Below are positions 11,900 through 24,704 of a stretch of 64,000 bases of DNA, piece after piece. The DNA is from Nymphaea colorata (lineage: Eukaryota > Streptophyta > Magnoliopsida > Nymphaeales > Nymphaeaceae), in NCBI RefSeq assembly GCF_008831285.2, contig NC_045138.2, positions 11,108,571 to 11,172,570 on the forward strand. The letters run 5' to 3'. The translations under genes were made by a program, and so were the position numbers. The notes below the pieces were generated by a model. It saw only the letters and a list, made by a program, of their open reading frames with translations. It searched no databases and was not told where the DNA came from. The number at the start of each line of letters is the position of its first letter. Within the stretch, counting starts at the first letter, position 1.

Positions 11900-12300
11900 A
11901 AGACTTTGAATATCTAGTAAAGGCATAAGGAACAGATTTTGAGAATAGTTTACCTCTTTTATAAGTTAAAATGAAGAATGCACTCTAAAAAATTCTAAGC
12001 CTTTTGTAACGTTGTCCATACTTGAAAAATTTCGAAAAGAATAATATTCGATAAAGGATTTAAGGCATTCCATTAATAAGATAAACCAATCTAAGGCCAC
12101 TTTGCCCCAAAATTTCGTTGAAATACTTAATAAAATGAGCAAAGCCCATGTAATTTCAATGATATGTCTCTATGCATTCCATCAGATAAGCCATGTCATT
12201 GAGAAGCTCTAGGGCAAAACTTTTTACGTCCAATTTTATTTTTTCAAATACTTTTTGAATCCATGCGATGGGTATTATGCTCCCAAGTCAATTCCAAAAT
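11900..12300 (-). pseudogene. decayed Copia integrase relic
   Basis: On the minus strand, in shifting frames, the segment around 12070-12170 reads HIIEITWALLI, then TKFWG, then VYLINGMP. This resembles the end of the Copia integrase core (usual pattern ...FWGEA...YLINRMP). The duplicate copy at about 58860-58960 reads KKFWGETA in the same place, which supports the call. No LTRs were found. The relic predates the duplication. Boundaries are approximate. Confidence 0.55.
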
Positions 12301-13124
12301 TCCTAGCCACCAAATACAAAAGTGCTTAGCACATGAAGCAGGAGGATATCTTAAGGAGTGTGATACCATCAAAGGTATGCTCATATTTGTAACCCCATAA
12401 GAAGCAGTGAAAATATAATAAGGTGACAACATTATATAGCAGTATCTTGAAATACTTGCTCAACTTTGGGATGAACTAGATCCATTGAGCCAAAAGGGCA
12501 CATTATCAAACATGCTAACCTTACACAAACTGTAACTTCAAAAAGAATAATTCTACCAGTTTGCAATCAGGCTTAGGTCAGAATAAGATGGTGGCGGAAC
12601 CTCTCTTACTGATAGTGTTCAAACTATTCAGAACCATAAATCGACAAAAGTTCAAGCAAAATAGTTCTCTAAGTTCATATATAATATATTGTAATTAAAA
12701 TTAAAAAATTTCCCACTATCTACAATATAAACAAAGTTAAAGAGCTACAGATGGCCCTACAAAGAATGAGCAGGATCTGGATACGACCTAGACCAGAATC
12801 ATGAAGTACCAGGTATGCCAAAAAGTATTTGCATCTGAGATTTGCTTTAACAACATGGATGCTTGACCCAAGATGGAGTAGCCATGCAACTTCACCCATG
12901 TGACTTGGGGCTGCCGAACTCAATAAGGAAGAGAATGGACTCTTGAATTCAAATCAAGAGTGATAATGTGTTATCATCACTTCATGACTCTGTGTCTAAG
13001 TCAAAACTCAAGACCTATAAGGCCAGATCTGGATCTGACCCAGGCCAGAACCATGAAGTACTTGGTATGCTACAAGTATCTGCATTCCCAAATTGCAATA
13101 CCAACATGGGTGCATCACCCAATA

Positions 13125-14640
13125 AGGCACACTACGTCTATCAAGCTCATGAGATCATGTACAACAAAAAATGATGAGATGGAAGATCTTCAAGATTGAA
13201 GCAAAAGAACATCATGATCAGAAAAAGATGCATACGCTTCTCTCAAAAGCAGGGGTTAGCATAGAAGCTAAACAAAATAAATTAACCGTCTGCAAACTAC
13301 AAATAGGGACTACAGTATCAGGTAAATCCATATAGTCACTAGAGCAACGGTGGTTAATAAACACTTGTTTGTCTGTGGTGGAGGTCGGACGACACTGGAA
13401 TAGCGGGGGGATCGTCGGACGGCGGTGAATGCTGCTAAGGTAGAAGGTAACACAAGTTGAGAAGGAGAGCACGAGATTAGAAATGAAACCCTTTTTTACC
13501 CAGCCAGGAGAGAGAGGCGCAGAGCACCTGGAAGACGTAGATCGTGCAGGTGGACGAGCAGTAGTAGTCAGACGACACTGGAGGAATGCAGTGGTGGTCG
13601 GATGGCTCCAATGTTGCTGCGGTAGAAGAGAAGACGCCTTCAGATGGATCTTGCACGTTGGGGAAAACGAAAGCCCTAAAAAAATCAGAGTCACAGACAG
13701 GCGTTTCATCACCTGCAAGGTGGCGGTGGTGGAGCTGGACGCACGGTGGTCAGACGGCTCCTGGAACGCAGCGGTAGTGGTCGGACGGCAACCAATACAG
13801 CTGCGGTAGAAGAACAGGGACAATTGAGAGAGAGACCACGAGAGGAGAAAGTATGAAAACCGAAAACACACAGAGGGGTCAAAGAGAGAGGCGCACACTA
13901 TACCTGAAACGAACGCCGACGATAATGGTCGACGGAACTTCAGCGGCAGCGAAGAGCACAAGCGAGGGTGATGGAGCCCGACGGGCGAGAGGAGACGGGT
14001 GAGGGAGTATGCTGCAAAGCTCAGCTGAGAAGCCCCAACGGCTACAAAATTTGTCCGCGGATAAACGTAAACAGGTTCGACGTTTTTCCGCGGACGCGGA
14101 AAGGAACGGTTCGTCGCGGTGTTTTCTTCCGTGCGTGATGGAGGGCGGATGAAAGTGAAATAGTGGATCGCGGACAGACAACCACGGTCAACAGTGCCGT
14201 CCGCGCATTTCAAACACGCCCTTGTGGATTTTTATGCTTAGCTTTTAGAAGTTTCATTATGGTAGAAAGTTGTGAATATTTTACTTTCTCCAACATGTGC
14301 CATGTGGTGTGAATTTATATCGGCTTTCTTGTATATGTTATATAACTATAATCGGGCATGAGGTTTACTGAAATTGGGGACAACGGCTAAGATTTTTGTC
14401 ACAAAAACTGATCCTTGCTCTATCAACAGAGGCATGAAGTCCATGAATGTAGGTTAGTGCGAATCATGCACGGCTATATTTTTCTTGTCCATGGATTTTT
14501 GTCCCTAGGTTTTCATTCAACGATAGCCGGAAGTTTCTGTGGCATTCAAATGCCCCCCTGTACATCGATATATCCATGTGGTGTGACTTCTTGAATTCTT
14601 AATATCTAGAGCACTTTCTTCACATAATTCCTAATGGTCC
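13125..14640. other. GC-rich insertion specific to block A, unidentified
   Basis: Homology to block B is lost from about 13125 to 14640. The part from 13380 to 14213 is GC-rich, with recurring 'gtggtcggacgg' and 'gctgcggtagaagag' motifs spaced roughly 120-200 bp apart. A 331-codon open frame on the minus strand (13218-14213) crosses it but shows only low-complexity TTT/SS/RP-rich protein with no known domain. It may be part of a non-autonomous element, since 'gtccgcgcatttcaaacacgcc' at about 14200 marks a sharp return to AT-rich sequence. No clean terminal repeats were found. Confidence 0.4.
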
Positions 14641-15224
14641 TTTCGTTCAACTGTTTCACCAATTAATTCCAGTCTAAGTCTGCCAGGCAAATGGAGCTTG
14701 TCCTAAAACCAAAATATTGAAAATTTGAAAAAGTATTTCAAGATATAATTTTATAAATTCAAAACATTAAATGTATTTTATATAAACCAAAATCTTCTGA
14801 CTACTGCTCAGATTATCAATGACAAACGTAATGCCTATTTCTCATCTGGGGTTGCTATATCAGTGCAAGATAACCAGTCTAATTATTTGATTTAGGAAGG
14901 TCTTAAACGGGGTCTTTAATTAGATCTTCCTAAGTATGTTTTTCGTAAATTGGGCCCAAACTAATGTCCTATGTGATATATGTACGGCCACCAATGTGAA
15001 GCATTAAAAGAAAAAAAAAAGGTGCAAACCTATAGCCATGTATGTATGTATCCGTGTGTGTTTGTATGAACATATAACAACAATAAAGTTTGAATGAACA
15101 TATACATTTCATTATTTATACTCATAAAATACAAATTATTAAACAAAAATGTGCCAAAATATATTAAAAAATGGTTGACACAGGTGCAGTGCCCTTCCAT
15201 ACGTGCCCACGTCACATAGATAAT

Positions 15225-18200
15225 GATATTTAACTTTGATGCAAAGAAATTGAAGAGTTTTAGCAAACTTTCATATAAGCCATTTTAAATGGATTTTTGT
15301 AATGAAAAGATCCAAGTGAACATGATGACTGCTTATAAGGAAAAATGAAATCCAATTTTCTTGGAGAATAGTTCTTTGACAAGAGGTGTTTTTGAGTTAG
15401 TGCCCTGTGTATAACCTCATTTTTGTTGTTTCCCTCAGGGACGAAATGGGGTTATTATATATTTTTTCATGATGATTATACTAGGCAATGATATTTAACT
15501 TTGATGCAAAGAAATTGAAGAGTTTTAGCAAACTTTCATATAAGCCATTTTAAATGGATTTTTGTAATGAAAAGATCCAAGTGAACATGATGACTGCTTA
15601 TAAGGAAAAATGAAATCCAATTTTCTTGGAGAATAGTTCTTTGACAAGAGGTCTTTTTGAGTTAGTGCCCTGTGTATAACCTCATTTTTGTTGTTTCCCT
15701 TAGGGACGAAATGGGGTTATTATATATTTTTTCATGATGATTATACTAGGCAATGATATTTAACTTTGATGCAAAGAAATTGAAGAGTTTTAGCAAACTT
15801 TCATATAAGCCATTTTAAATGGATTTTTGTAATGAAAAGATCCAAGTGAACATGATGACTGCTTATAAGGAAAAATGAAATCCAATTTTCTTGGAGAATA
15901 GTTCTTTGACAAGAGGTGTTTTTGAGTTAGTGCCCTGTGTATAACCTCATTTTTGTTGTTTCCCTTAGGGACGAAATGGGGTTATTATATATTTTTTCAT
16001 GATGATTATACTAGGCAATGATATTTAACTTTGATGCAAAGAAATTGAAGAGTTTTAGCAAACTTTCATATAAGCCATTTTAAATGGATTTTTGTAATGA
16101 AAAGATCCAAGTGAACATGATGACTGCTTATAAGGAAAAATGAAATCCAATTTTCTTGGAGAATAGTTCTTTGACAAGAGGTCTTTTTGAGTTAGTGCCC
16201 TGTGTATAACCTCATTTTTGTTGTTTCCCTTAGGGACGAAATGGGGTTATTATATATTTTTTCATGATGATTATACTAGGCAATGATATTTAACTTTGAT
16301 GCAAAGAAATTGAAGAGTTTTAGCAAACTTTCATATAAGCCATTTTAAATGGATTTTTGTAATGAAAAGATCCAAGTGAACATGATGACTGCTTATAAGG
16401 AAAAATGAAATCCAATTTTCTTGGAGAATAGTTCTTTGACAAGAGGTGTTTTTGAGTTAGTGCCCTGTGTATAACCTCATTTTTGTTGTTTCCCTTAGGG
16501 ACGAAATGGGGTTATTATATATTTTTTCATGATGATTATACTAGGCAATGATATTTAACTTTGATGCAAAGAAATTGAAGAGTTTTAGCAAACTTTCATA
16601 TAAGCCATTTTAAATGGATTTTTGTAATGAAAAGATCCAAGTGAACATGATGACTGCTTATAAGGAAAAATGAAATCCAATTTTCTTGGAGAATAGTTCT
16701 TTGACAAGAGGTCTTTTTGAGTTAGTGCCCTGTGTATAACCTCATTTTTGTTGTTTCCCTTAGGGACGAAATGGGGTTATTATATATTTTTTCATGATGA
16801 TTATACTAGGCAACGATATTTAACTTTGATGCAAAGAAATTGAAGAGTTTTAGCAAACTTTCATATAAGCCATTTTAAATGGATTTTTGTAATGAAAAGA
16901 TCCAAGTGAACATGATGACTGCTTATAAGGAAAAATGAAATCCAATTTTCTTGGAGAATAGTTCTTTGACAAGAGGTCTTTTTGAGTTAGTGCCCTGTGT
17001 ATAACCTCATTTTTGTTGTTTTCCTTAGGGACGAAATGGGGTTATTATATATTTTTTCATGATGATTATACTAGGCAATGATATTTAACTTTGATGCAAA
17101 GAAATTGAAGAGTTTTAGCAAACTTTCATATAAGCCATTTTAAATGGATTTTTGTAATGAAAAGATCCAAGTGAACATGATGACTGCTTATAAGGAAAAA
17201 TGAAATCCAATTTTCTTGGAGAATAGTTCTTTGACAAGAGGTGTTTTTGAGTTAGTGCCCTGTGTATAACCTCATTTTTGTTGTTTCCCTTAGGGACGAA
17301 ATGGGGTTATTATATATTTTTTCATGATGATTATACTAGGCAATGATATTTAACTTTGATGCAAAGAAATTGAAGAGTTTTAGCAAACTTTCATATAAGC
17401 CATTTTAAATGGATTTTTGTAATGAAAAGATCCAAGTGAACATGATGACTGCTTATAAGGAAAAATGAAATCCAATTTTCTTGGAGAATAGTTCTTTGAC
17501 AAGAGGTCTTTTTGAGTTAGTGCCCTGTGTATAACCTCATTTTTGTTGTTTCCCTTAGGGACGAAATGGGGTTATTATATATTTTTTCATGATGATTATA
17601 CTAGGCAACGATATTTAACTTTGATGCAAAGAAATTGAAGAGTTTTAGCAAACTTTCATATAAGCCATTTTAAATGGATTTTTGTAATGAAAAGATCCAA
17701 GTGAACATGATGACTGCTTATAAGGAAAAATGAAATCCAATTTTCTTGGAGAATAGTTCTTTGACAAGAGGTCTTTTTGAGTTAGTGCCCTGTGTATAAC
17801 CTCATTTTTGTTGTTTTCCTTAGGGACGAAATGGGGTTATTATATATTTTTTCATGATGATTATACTAGGCAATGATATTTAACTTTGATGCAAAGAAAT
17901 TGAAGAGTTTTAGCAAACTTTCATATAAGCCATTTTAAATGGATTTTTGTAATGAAAAGATCCAAGTGAACATGATGACTGCTTATAAGGAAAAATGAAA
18001 TCCAATTTTCTTGGAGAATAGTTCTTTGACAAGAGGTGTTTTTGAGTTAGTGCCCTGTGTATAACCTCATTTTTGTTGTTTCCCTTAGGGACGAAATGGG
18101 GTTATTATATATTTTTTCATGATGATTATACTAGGCAATGATATTTAACTTTGATGCAAAGAAATTGAAGAGTTTTAGCAAACTTTCATATAAGCCATTT

Positions 18201-18934
18201 TAAATGGATTTTTGTAATGAAAAGATCCAAGTGAACATGATGACTGCTTATAAGGAAAAATGAAATCCAATTTTCTTGGAGAATAGTTCTTTGACAAGAG
18301 GTCTTTTTGAGTTAGTGCCCTGTGTATAACCTCATTTTTGTTGTTTCCCTTAGGGACGAAATGGGGTTATTATATATTTTTTCATGATGATTATACTAGG
18401 CAACGATATTTAACTTTGATGCAAAGAAATTGAAGAGTTTTAGCAAACTTTCATATAAGCCATTTTAAATGGATTTTTGTAATGAAAAGATCCAAGTGAA
18501 CATGATGACTGCTTATAAGGAAAAATGAAATCCAATTTTCTTGGAGAATAGTTCTTTGACAAGAGGTCTTTTTGAGTTAGTGCCCTGTGTATAACCTCAT
18601 TTTTGTTGTTTTCCTTAGGGACGAAATGGGGTTATTATATATTTTTTCATGATGATTATACTAGGCAATGATATTTAACTTTGATGCAAAGAAATTGAAG
18701 AGTTTTAGCAAACTTTCATATAAGCCATTTTAAATGGATTTTTGTAATGAAAAGATCCAAGTGAACATGATGACTGCTTATAAGGAAAAATGAAATCCAA
18801 TTTTCTTGGAGAATAGTTCTTTGACAAGAGGTCTTTTTGAGTTAGTGCCCTGTGTATAACCTCATTTTTGTTGTTTCCCTTACGGACGAAATGGGGTTAT
18901 TATATATTTTTTCATGATGATTATACTAGGCATT
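15225..18934. repeat. 265-bp tandem array, 14 units
   Basis: Fourteen units of 265 bp start at 15225, 15490, 15755 and so on every 265 bases to 18670. Units are almost identical. Diagnostic variants are 'gaggtGttt' or 'gaggtCttt', 'caaTg' or 'caaCg' at the unit junction, and 'tttCcct' or 'ttttCct'. Read in order they give G,C,G,C, then three times G,C,C*, then a final C (C* = caaCg start plus ttttCct). The end of each unit encodes GYYIFFHDDYTR in the plus frame, which resembles the first conserved Asp region of Copia integrase (usual ...FIDDYSR). Block B has one diverged unit at 61962-62224. Confidence 0.95.
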
Positions 18935-19213
18935 CTGTGATCTTCCACAATCTATAATATTCTAATGTAAATAGAGGCAGTCTACGTCTGTCATGGTGCC
19001 CCATTCATAGGCAATCAGATGAGCTTCATGCATCAAGATTCAAGACGCTTCCATAGAAATTTGCACCAGTTTAGACTTCAAACACACTCCCGAAACTGGT
19101 TGCAGAATGTTGTAATATGCACATATATGCATATCTGACTTCCCTATCATATGATAAGCCTTGGCAGAAATTACAAGGGGTAGAAGACCCCCATTCTTGA
19201 GTTTCGATCTGGA

Positions 19214-20630
19214 AAGCCATGTGTGATGGTCTGAAATTTTATTTCGAGAAAAAAAACTTCACAGTTTTAGATAGGAAAAAGTTACCGTGGACAAGATTTT
19301 GGGCCATTGCTTAGTTGATAGCCCAAAAATATATTTACAGTCCCCATCTCAAAACGATCAGAAGGGCCACACGAACACGCCTTTGTTGTAGGAAACCATG
19401 AAAACAAACGGGAAATTTGGTGAGCTGCAGTGAGTTCATCATGTTTAACAGCAAAGGAGACCTTTCTTCCGAGTAGACAACTATGGCCACGATAACAGGG
19501 AAGAAACGATTCTTACGGATTCAGCTGGGAAACCACTTCTTACCATGAAGAAAAAGGCAGGCATGAACGGACCGGGTGCTCTGTTCAAATTGAATTTGTT
19601 CTTAGGCTCAGATTCAATGCTCGGTGCGATAGACCCATGAAGGTGGAGATCCAAGTCATTGAATTTTATGAACATGGTATCAGATAGTCATTAGGTCTGT
19701 GTTTATTTTTAAATTAGACATCAATTTGCTTGTTTCTTTGGGCCCTATCACCCTGATTTGTTAAACCATGAATGAGTACGTTTAAAATCCACGAGAGGTC
19801 AGACCTTTTGTCCGAGCTAGGGAGACAAGTCATTATCTTCTTAGGATTGAATCTCCAATCTGCATATTGGGAACTGAAAAGATCAGGACTATAGGCTTTT
19901 CAATTGATTATTGCTCTTATGAACAAGAAGTAACACACCAGAATGCGACGACCAAGGGGTTAGAACCTTGGACCCCTTTTGAGTGTGAGCCACCTTACTA
20001 CCTGGTTGTACTATGCCGGTTAAGGCATCAGTCCAAAGTACTTGAAGAGAAGGTTAGACAATCCTTGCAGGAGTTCCATTCTTGTATATTTCTGTACAGT
20101 AGAAACTGCAATAAGTGGGGTCAGCTAACCATAAACAACCACATAAACCAGCTCAAAAATGGTGTAAACCTGAGTCAATGGTTACATGGTGAAGAGTATG
20201 CTGCAGATTGCGACTACATATTAGCAAAAGCTTTTCATTTGGATGTACACTAACAATGTTTGAATTTTTCAACTATAGCAGGTAGAAACAAAAAAATGTA
20301 GGCTCCAACCCCCTTGTTGCCGGTTATGTACATACTCACGTCACTGGCAGCAGCAGCAAGCCACAAATGAACTTCAGCTACCTCCGACTGACGTAATGTG
20401 CACTTTAGCAATAAAAAAAAATGTAAAGGGAAGAAACAGCATTGTTGAATGATTTTTTTTGTACACAATCAGCATATAAGAATGCCATGACAAGTCAATC
20501 AAGAGAAACTGCACAAGTGAGAATCATTTTCAAATTCCTCCATAACATGAATCATCATGGTTTAAGCTAACCCCCGAGGAAACAGCATTTAAATCTGTTT
20601 TGTTCTCTTAATTGTTTTGATATTTTTTTT
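19214..20630. other. intergenic / 3' flank of coiled-coil gene
   Basis: No gene supported. A 128-codon frame at 19867-20253 starts at TTG, not ATG, and matches nothing I know. The region includes a possible SINE head (listed separately) and the likely 3'UTR of the minus-strand coiled-coil gene just before 20631. Confidence 0.4.
19945..20030 (-). mobile_element. possible tRNA-derived SINE head
   Basis: On the minus strand a B-box-like GGTTCTAACCCC (19956-19967) follows an A-box-like TAGTAAGGTGG (19990-20000). The spacing is somewhat short for a tRNA, and no cloverleaf or 3' tail was verified. It may be a decayed SINE or chance. Confidence 0.3.
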
Positions 20631-20804
20631 TTATTTTTTTGCTTTCGCAAATCTCAGGCACCGATATTTCTCTCCACTGACTGTGATTTCAAGAGCACCA
20701 TCCTGATTATCTTGATTTGATGCCGTCCCCATTAAGACACTCTTCTCTTTTTCCAAGTTTTCTCGTTCCAGTTTCAATCTTGCTTCTTGTCTAGAAATCT
20801 CTGC
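20631..20804 (-). CDS. coiled-coil protein, exon 2 (C-terminal)
   Basis: After an acceptor (AATTTTGCAG|GCAGAG) the exon encodes 57 residues and a stop. It starts AEISRQEARLKLERENLEKE, a charged helix that continues the exon-1 coiled coil. It ends with a compact segment containing DGALEITVSGEKYRCLRF and KAKK. The join is in phase 0 (exon 1 ends ...ELSRRE, exon 2 begins AEISRQEA), giving a 117-residue protein. I recall plant proteins of this form annotated as uncharacterised (or NST1-like), but assign no function. The strong helix and basic C-terminus suggest an oligomeric adaptor; this is inference. Confidence 0.85.
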   Translation of the reverse strand, partial: AEISRQEARLKLERENLEKEKSVLMGTASNQDNQDGALEITVSGEKYRCLRFAKAKK

Positions 20805-20885
20805 CTGCAAAATTAAATCCAAGTTTAGGTTAACAAATGCGAACTTCAAATAGAACTTCCCAGGAAAAGTAATCTTATCCATCAA

Positions 20886-20886
<1 letters not shown>

Positions 20887-20948
<62 letters not shown>
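20887..20948. repeat. (TA)n microsatellite near splice acceptor
   Basis: About 31 TA dinucleotides, some 80 bases upstream (in gene direction) of the exon-2 acceptor. Confidence 0.95.
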
Positions 20949-20952
<4 letters not shown>

Positions 20953-23900
20953 GTGGCGGAGAAAGAGAAATTTCAGCTAAAATAGTAAATTTCCAAGTCA
21001 AAATTCTTTAGTGCCTTTAATTTCTTGGTAGGAACGGAATCATCAGGCTCACTGAAGAAAGCAAAAATGTTATGAAAACTATTGGTAGTATATATATAAA
21101 AAGGTACCACAGTCGATCAATAAATTTCTTTTAATGACAGGTATGGGCTCGCTTCAAAGATGGGTGACACAAGAAAACTGTATGTTGGACAAGCATCTAT
21201 TATAAAAATTCAGTCTCGTCCACTCAGACTATTAGATCAATCTAGCACGTGAATAAATCATATGATCTGCTTAAACACATCATTAAAGAGATCTAAAATC
21301 TAAACCATTTCAATGGCGGACATATAATGTACCCTTAGGTGATCCCGTCATCTATTTTGAGAATGGTTGGATGCTTTGCTGCAGGGAAGTCAATTTATTC
21401 AGGAATATAATTCAGCAGACAACCAGATGTGTTCCTTTTTAGCATTGATGGCAGCCGGCTACCTCCCCTGCTCACTGAGATAAAAGAAACTCATGCACCC
21501 AAAGCTCAGCCCTAATTCCCAAATAGGGTAAAACTCTCGGTCTAAAGAAGGACCCGAGAGAGAAACTTCAAAATTCATTCATTAAGCATAAAACTATCGG
21601 GATCACCACCAGCATTGGTATGGTGAATTACATGCGTAAGTGGGGGATCCGACCCAACTGATTTTTTCTTACCCTAACCTCATATATTTACACTGTTGCA
21701 ATGAGTCTCCATATATATGTAGGAAGACAAAATGTCTAAAAGTGTGACAAAAAATTGCAACAACAAAATTCAATGGCCAAGAATGGCAGATGCAATAGAA
21801 CAACAGAAACAAAGACATAGGAATGCTTAGAGCAGATCTATTTGTCCAATTTATTTATTTATTTTGTTTGTTATTTGTGGATATCCATGTCTCTTATTTT
21901 AGAATATAAAGACAGAAAACTGCACAAAACTTTATAAATATTATTTACAACATTGAAGAAGCATGACAAGAACACGCAGGAAAAACACTAGCCTAAATGA
22001 ACAGCTTTACCTGTGAGAGCTATATACACGGATAGCAAGTCATAGACACCTCCAATAGATTAAAAAAAATGTCGAAACCCTCAAACCAGATCCAACCCAT
22101 TTGGAAACCTACCAATATGCACGAACGGTAAAAAAAAGGAACTTTTGAGATGCAGATTTTATTGAAGGACTATTGGGAAAAATGAAAAAGAGTGCTTCCT
22201 AGAAATTGTTCATCTTTCAAGGTTCTGTCACAGACATCAAGACAGAATCCTAGAGTAGAAGTGTAACAGCATGTTAGGAAATTTAAACACATATCCTGTT
22301 CATCAACCCACATATACCACATATTCCCCAAGAAGACCACAAATACACACATCTGTGTTAAAAGAAAAAACAAGAAAAAACAAAAACAAATTCAATAAAA
22401 GCATATAAAGCATGCAGCTTTATGGCCCAAGGAGCATTCCACCACCTTAATGACAAAGGACGCAGCTAGGTTAGAGGAACAGTGAATTGTTTCTTAAGGC
22501 CAACTTTGAGAGATGCAGACAGGTTTATCCAACATCCTCACTAAGACCACCTCTCTATGACAGGGTCTCAATGAGCGGTGGAAAAGAAATTTTGGAAAAC
22601 GAAAATCGAAATGTGACAGTGTCACACAGAGTAAAGTACTTTTGTCCATCATAGTATGGTTGAGACCCATACATTTTGCTACACTCCATCAAGTATAAAA
22701 AAGTCACCCTAGCAGAAGACTGTCATCCTACTCAAAATGCATACCATGCATCATGCATTCAGATTTGACCTACAAACCTCATAAATGAACTTCTTAGGAA
22801 GGTCAAAGCACCCAATTATATGTATGGACCATGGTTTATTATATAAGCCAAGTATTAACCATCATCACAAACACTCCTGGGACCTTCTGAGAAATTTTCA
22901 TCTTAAATTTTGTTTTTGCCGAACAATCACAGGAATTTAAGAAATTAGAAGGTAGACCAGTAATAACAGAAAAGCTTTCCAAATTATGAGGTTACTACTG
23001 ATTTTCTTCTCAAAATACTGACAACATTCAAAATAACTTTTGAAATTTGAGAAAAATTAGAAAATGACAAATATACATTGAAATGACATATGAACAAAGG
23101 ATTTTACTTTTAAAGGAAAAAGTAAATGCCAAAATATCTTTACTGTAGTTATCTTCTGAGGATATAGTGAAAGAGTTGCAGTACTTTTCTAGTAATATTG
23201 TTTTCCTCCTTTTTGGCAGTAAATTTGTAATACTTTCAAAATGTTCCCAACATTTGTGACTATTGTATTAAGCAATTACAAATGCATAAAACAGCTACCT
23301 AGTGAGCATAAATGGTTCTGATATGGTTTGTTGATTTTGAGTTTTTAGGTGAATCGAATTTGACCACATCCAGTTTCAGATGTATTCAGATTGTCCAAAT
23401 CCACACCATTCACATTTCAACTACCAGAATGGAAAAAGTAGCAGTTACTTTCCCTAATATACATAGTCAATCAGTCACATACCAAATTGCTGCCATGTGT
23501 CTAACTTGCAATGCCTTTGAGAAGGACCTACACTGGAGATTACAAATACAGAATGCAGCCGAAGAAATCATGACATTGTATCTCAGGAGGAAATCTGAAC
23601 TCATGAAGCACTAAATTTTTCCAGCATCAATAGATTTTCAGAAGAATATTGCCAGCATAATTTAACTGCCGCAAATAAGAGAGGGAAGAACCAAAACAAG
23701 GAAAAGGTACAACCTTATCACAGCCAATATTAACTCATGGTTAATCTTTAAATTCATTTGTTAATAAATAGTCTTAAAATAGTGAAATACAATATTTTTT
23801 AATTGATTCTATGATTGAAAATCATCATTCTTCTTTGAAATGTGAATCTTTTAGCTTTTGTTGTCTTAAAGGAGCATGGGAGTGATTAAATGGAAGTAAA

Positions 23901-24704
23901 TGAAATTTATCCTAGAAACACCATTAGGTAATAGAGTCCTGAATAATATTCAATAAACCTTTCGAGTCTAAGAAGCATGATTACTATGTCCATGATGCAA
24001 TATGATATAATATAAAGTACACACTACAAGTATGGAGAAGCTTAAGGTCATCCTATTTTGATCCTCATATATTCAGATTTTTGTGATTGTGAAGAAGTTA
24101 TCGTCTGAAGGTCTTCATTGCCAACAAAAACTTCACCTATATGCATGGATGGCTTTAGAGAGATACAGGAAGCTCATTAGCACACAAGATGTCTTATAAG
24201 GCCATTTTGTTGATCGGAAAAAGTCATTGACTACTTCTGCCAGTAAAGGCCTCTAGGAGAAAAAATGGACACTGCTGTCCTATACCTCTATGGGTAAGTA
24301 TATCCAAAATTTGAGAAAAAAAAACCCATATAGGATTCTTTCCTTGCTTTCTTTCGGACATGGATCCACCAAAGGTGAAAAAGTCATGTGCTCCAACTGA
24401 AGCAACAATATCAAATTAAAAAAAAAATAATGTAAATCAATGATGGCAGACCTGCGAATAACTAGTTCAAACTCTCAGCAAGAGTCCAAGACCATTCAGC
24501 TTTACCCCTACTGGAATTATTCAAGGGGGATAAAATCATAAAACCAATTAATCTCCAAGTAACTTAGATTATTCAAGAAGGAGACTGCAGAAAATTACAT
24601 TGACAAGATAAAGCTGGATAAGGAATCATATAGTGATCTTCAAAATCCATGCCGCATAAATGAGGCATGATGCAGGCAATACATGGACGAGCAAGTAATA
24701 GAAT

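Larger units (their letters stand above)
10360..19213. repeat. segmental duplication, block A
   Basis: This block aligns by eye, in the same order and orientation, with 57265-63222. Anchors include 'ggaaatatcacatttta' (10388 and 57287), 'cctatcattctctcccatct' (11537 and 58388), 'ccagatctggatctga' (about 13022 and 60632), 'ccaaaatcttctg' (14790 and 60990), and 'atcatatgataagccttggc' near both right ends. Large differences are insertions in one copy: a MITE, a GC-rich insert and 13 extra 265-bp units here, and a different MITE and an LTR in block B. Confidence 0.88.

Noticed and set aside
13218-14213. 331-codon open frame on the minus strand
   Set aside because: It crosses GC-rich repeated sequence, is open on the other strand too, has no known domain and is absent from block B. 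Length alone is explained by composition.
15225-18934. CRISPR-like or ribosomal spacer array
   Set aside because: Units are 265 bp, contiguous and without variable spacers; no rRNA sequence lies nearby. It is a satellite-type array.
19867-20253. 128-codon plus-strand open frame
   Set aside because: Starts at TTG, has no recognisable motif and overlaps a possible SINE.
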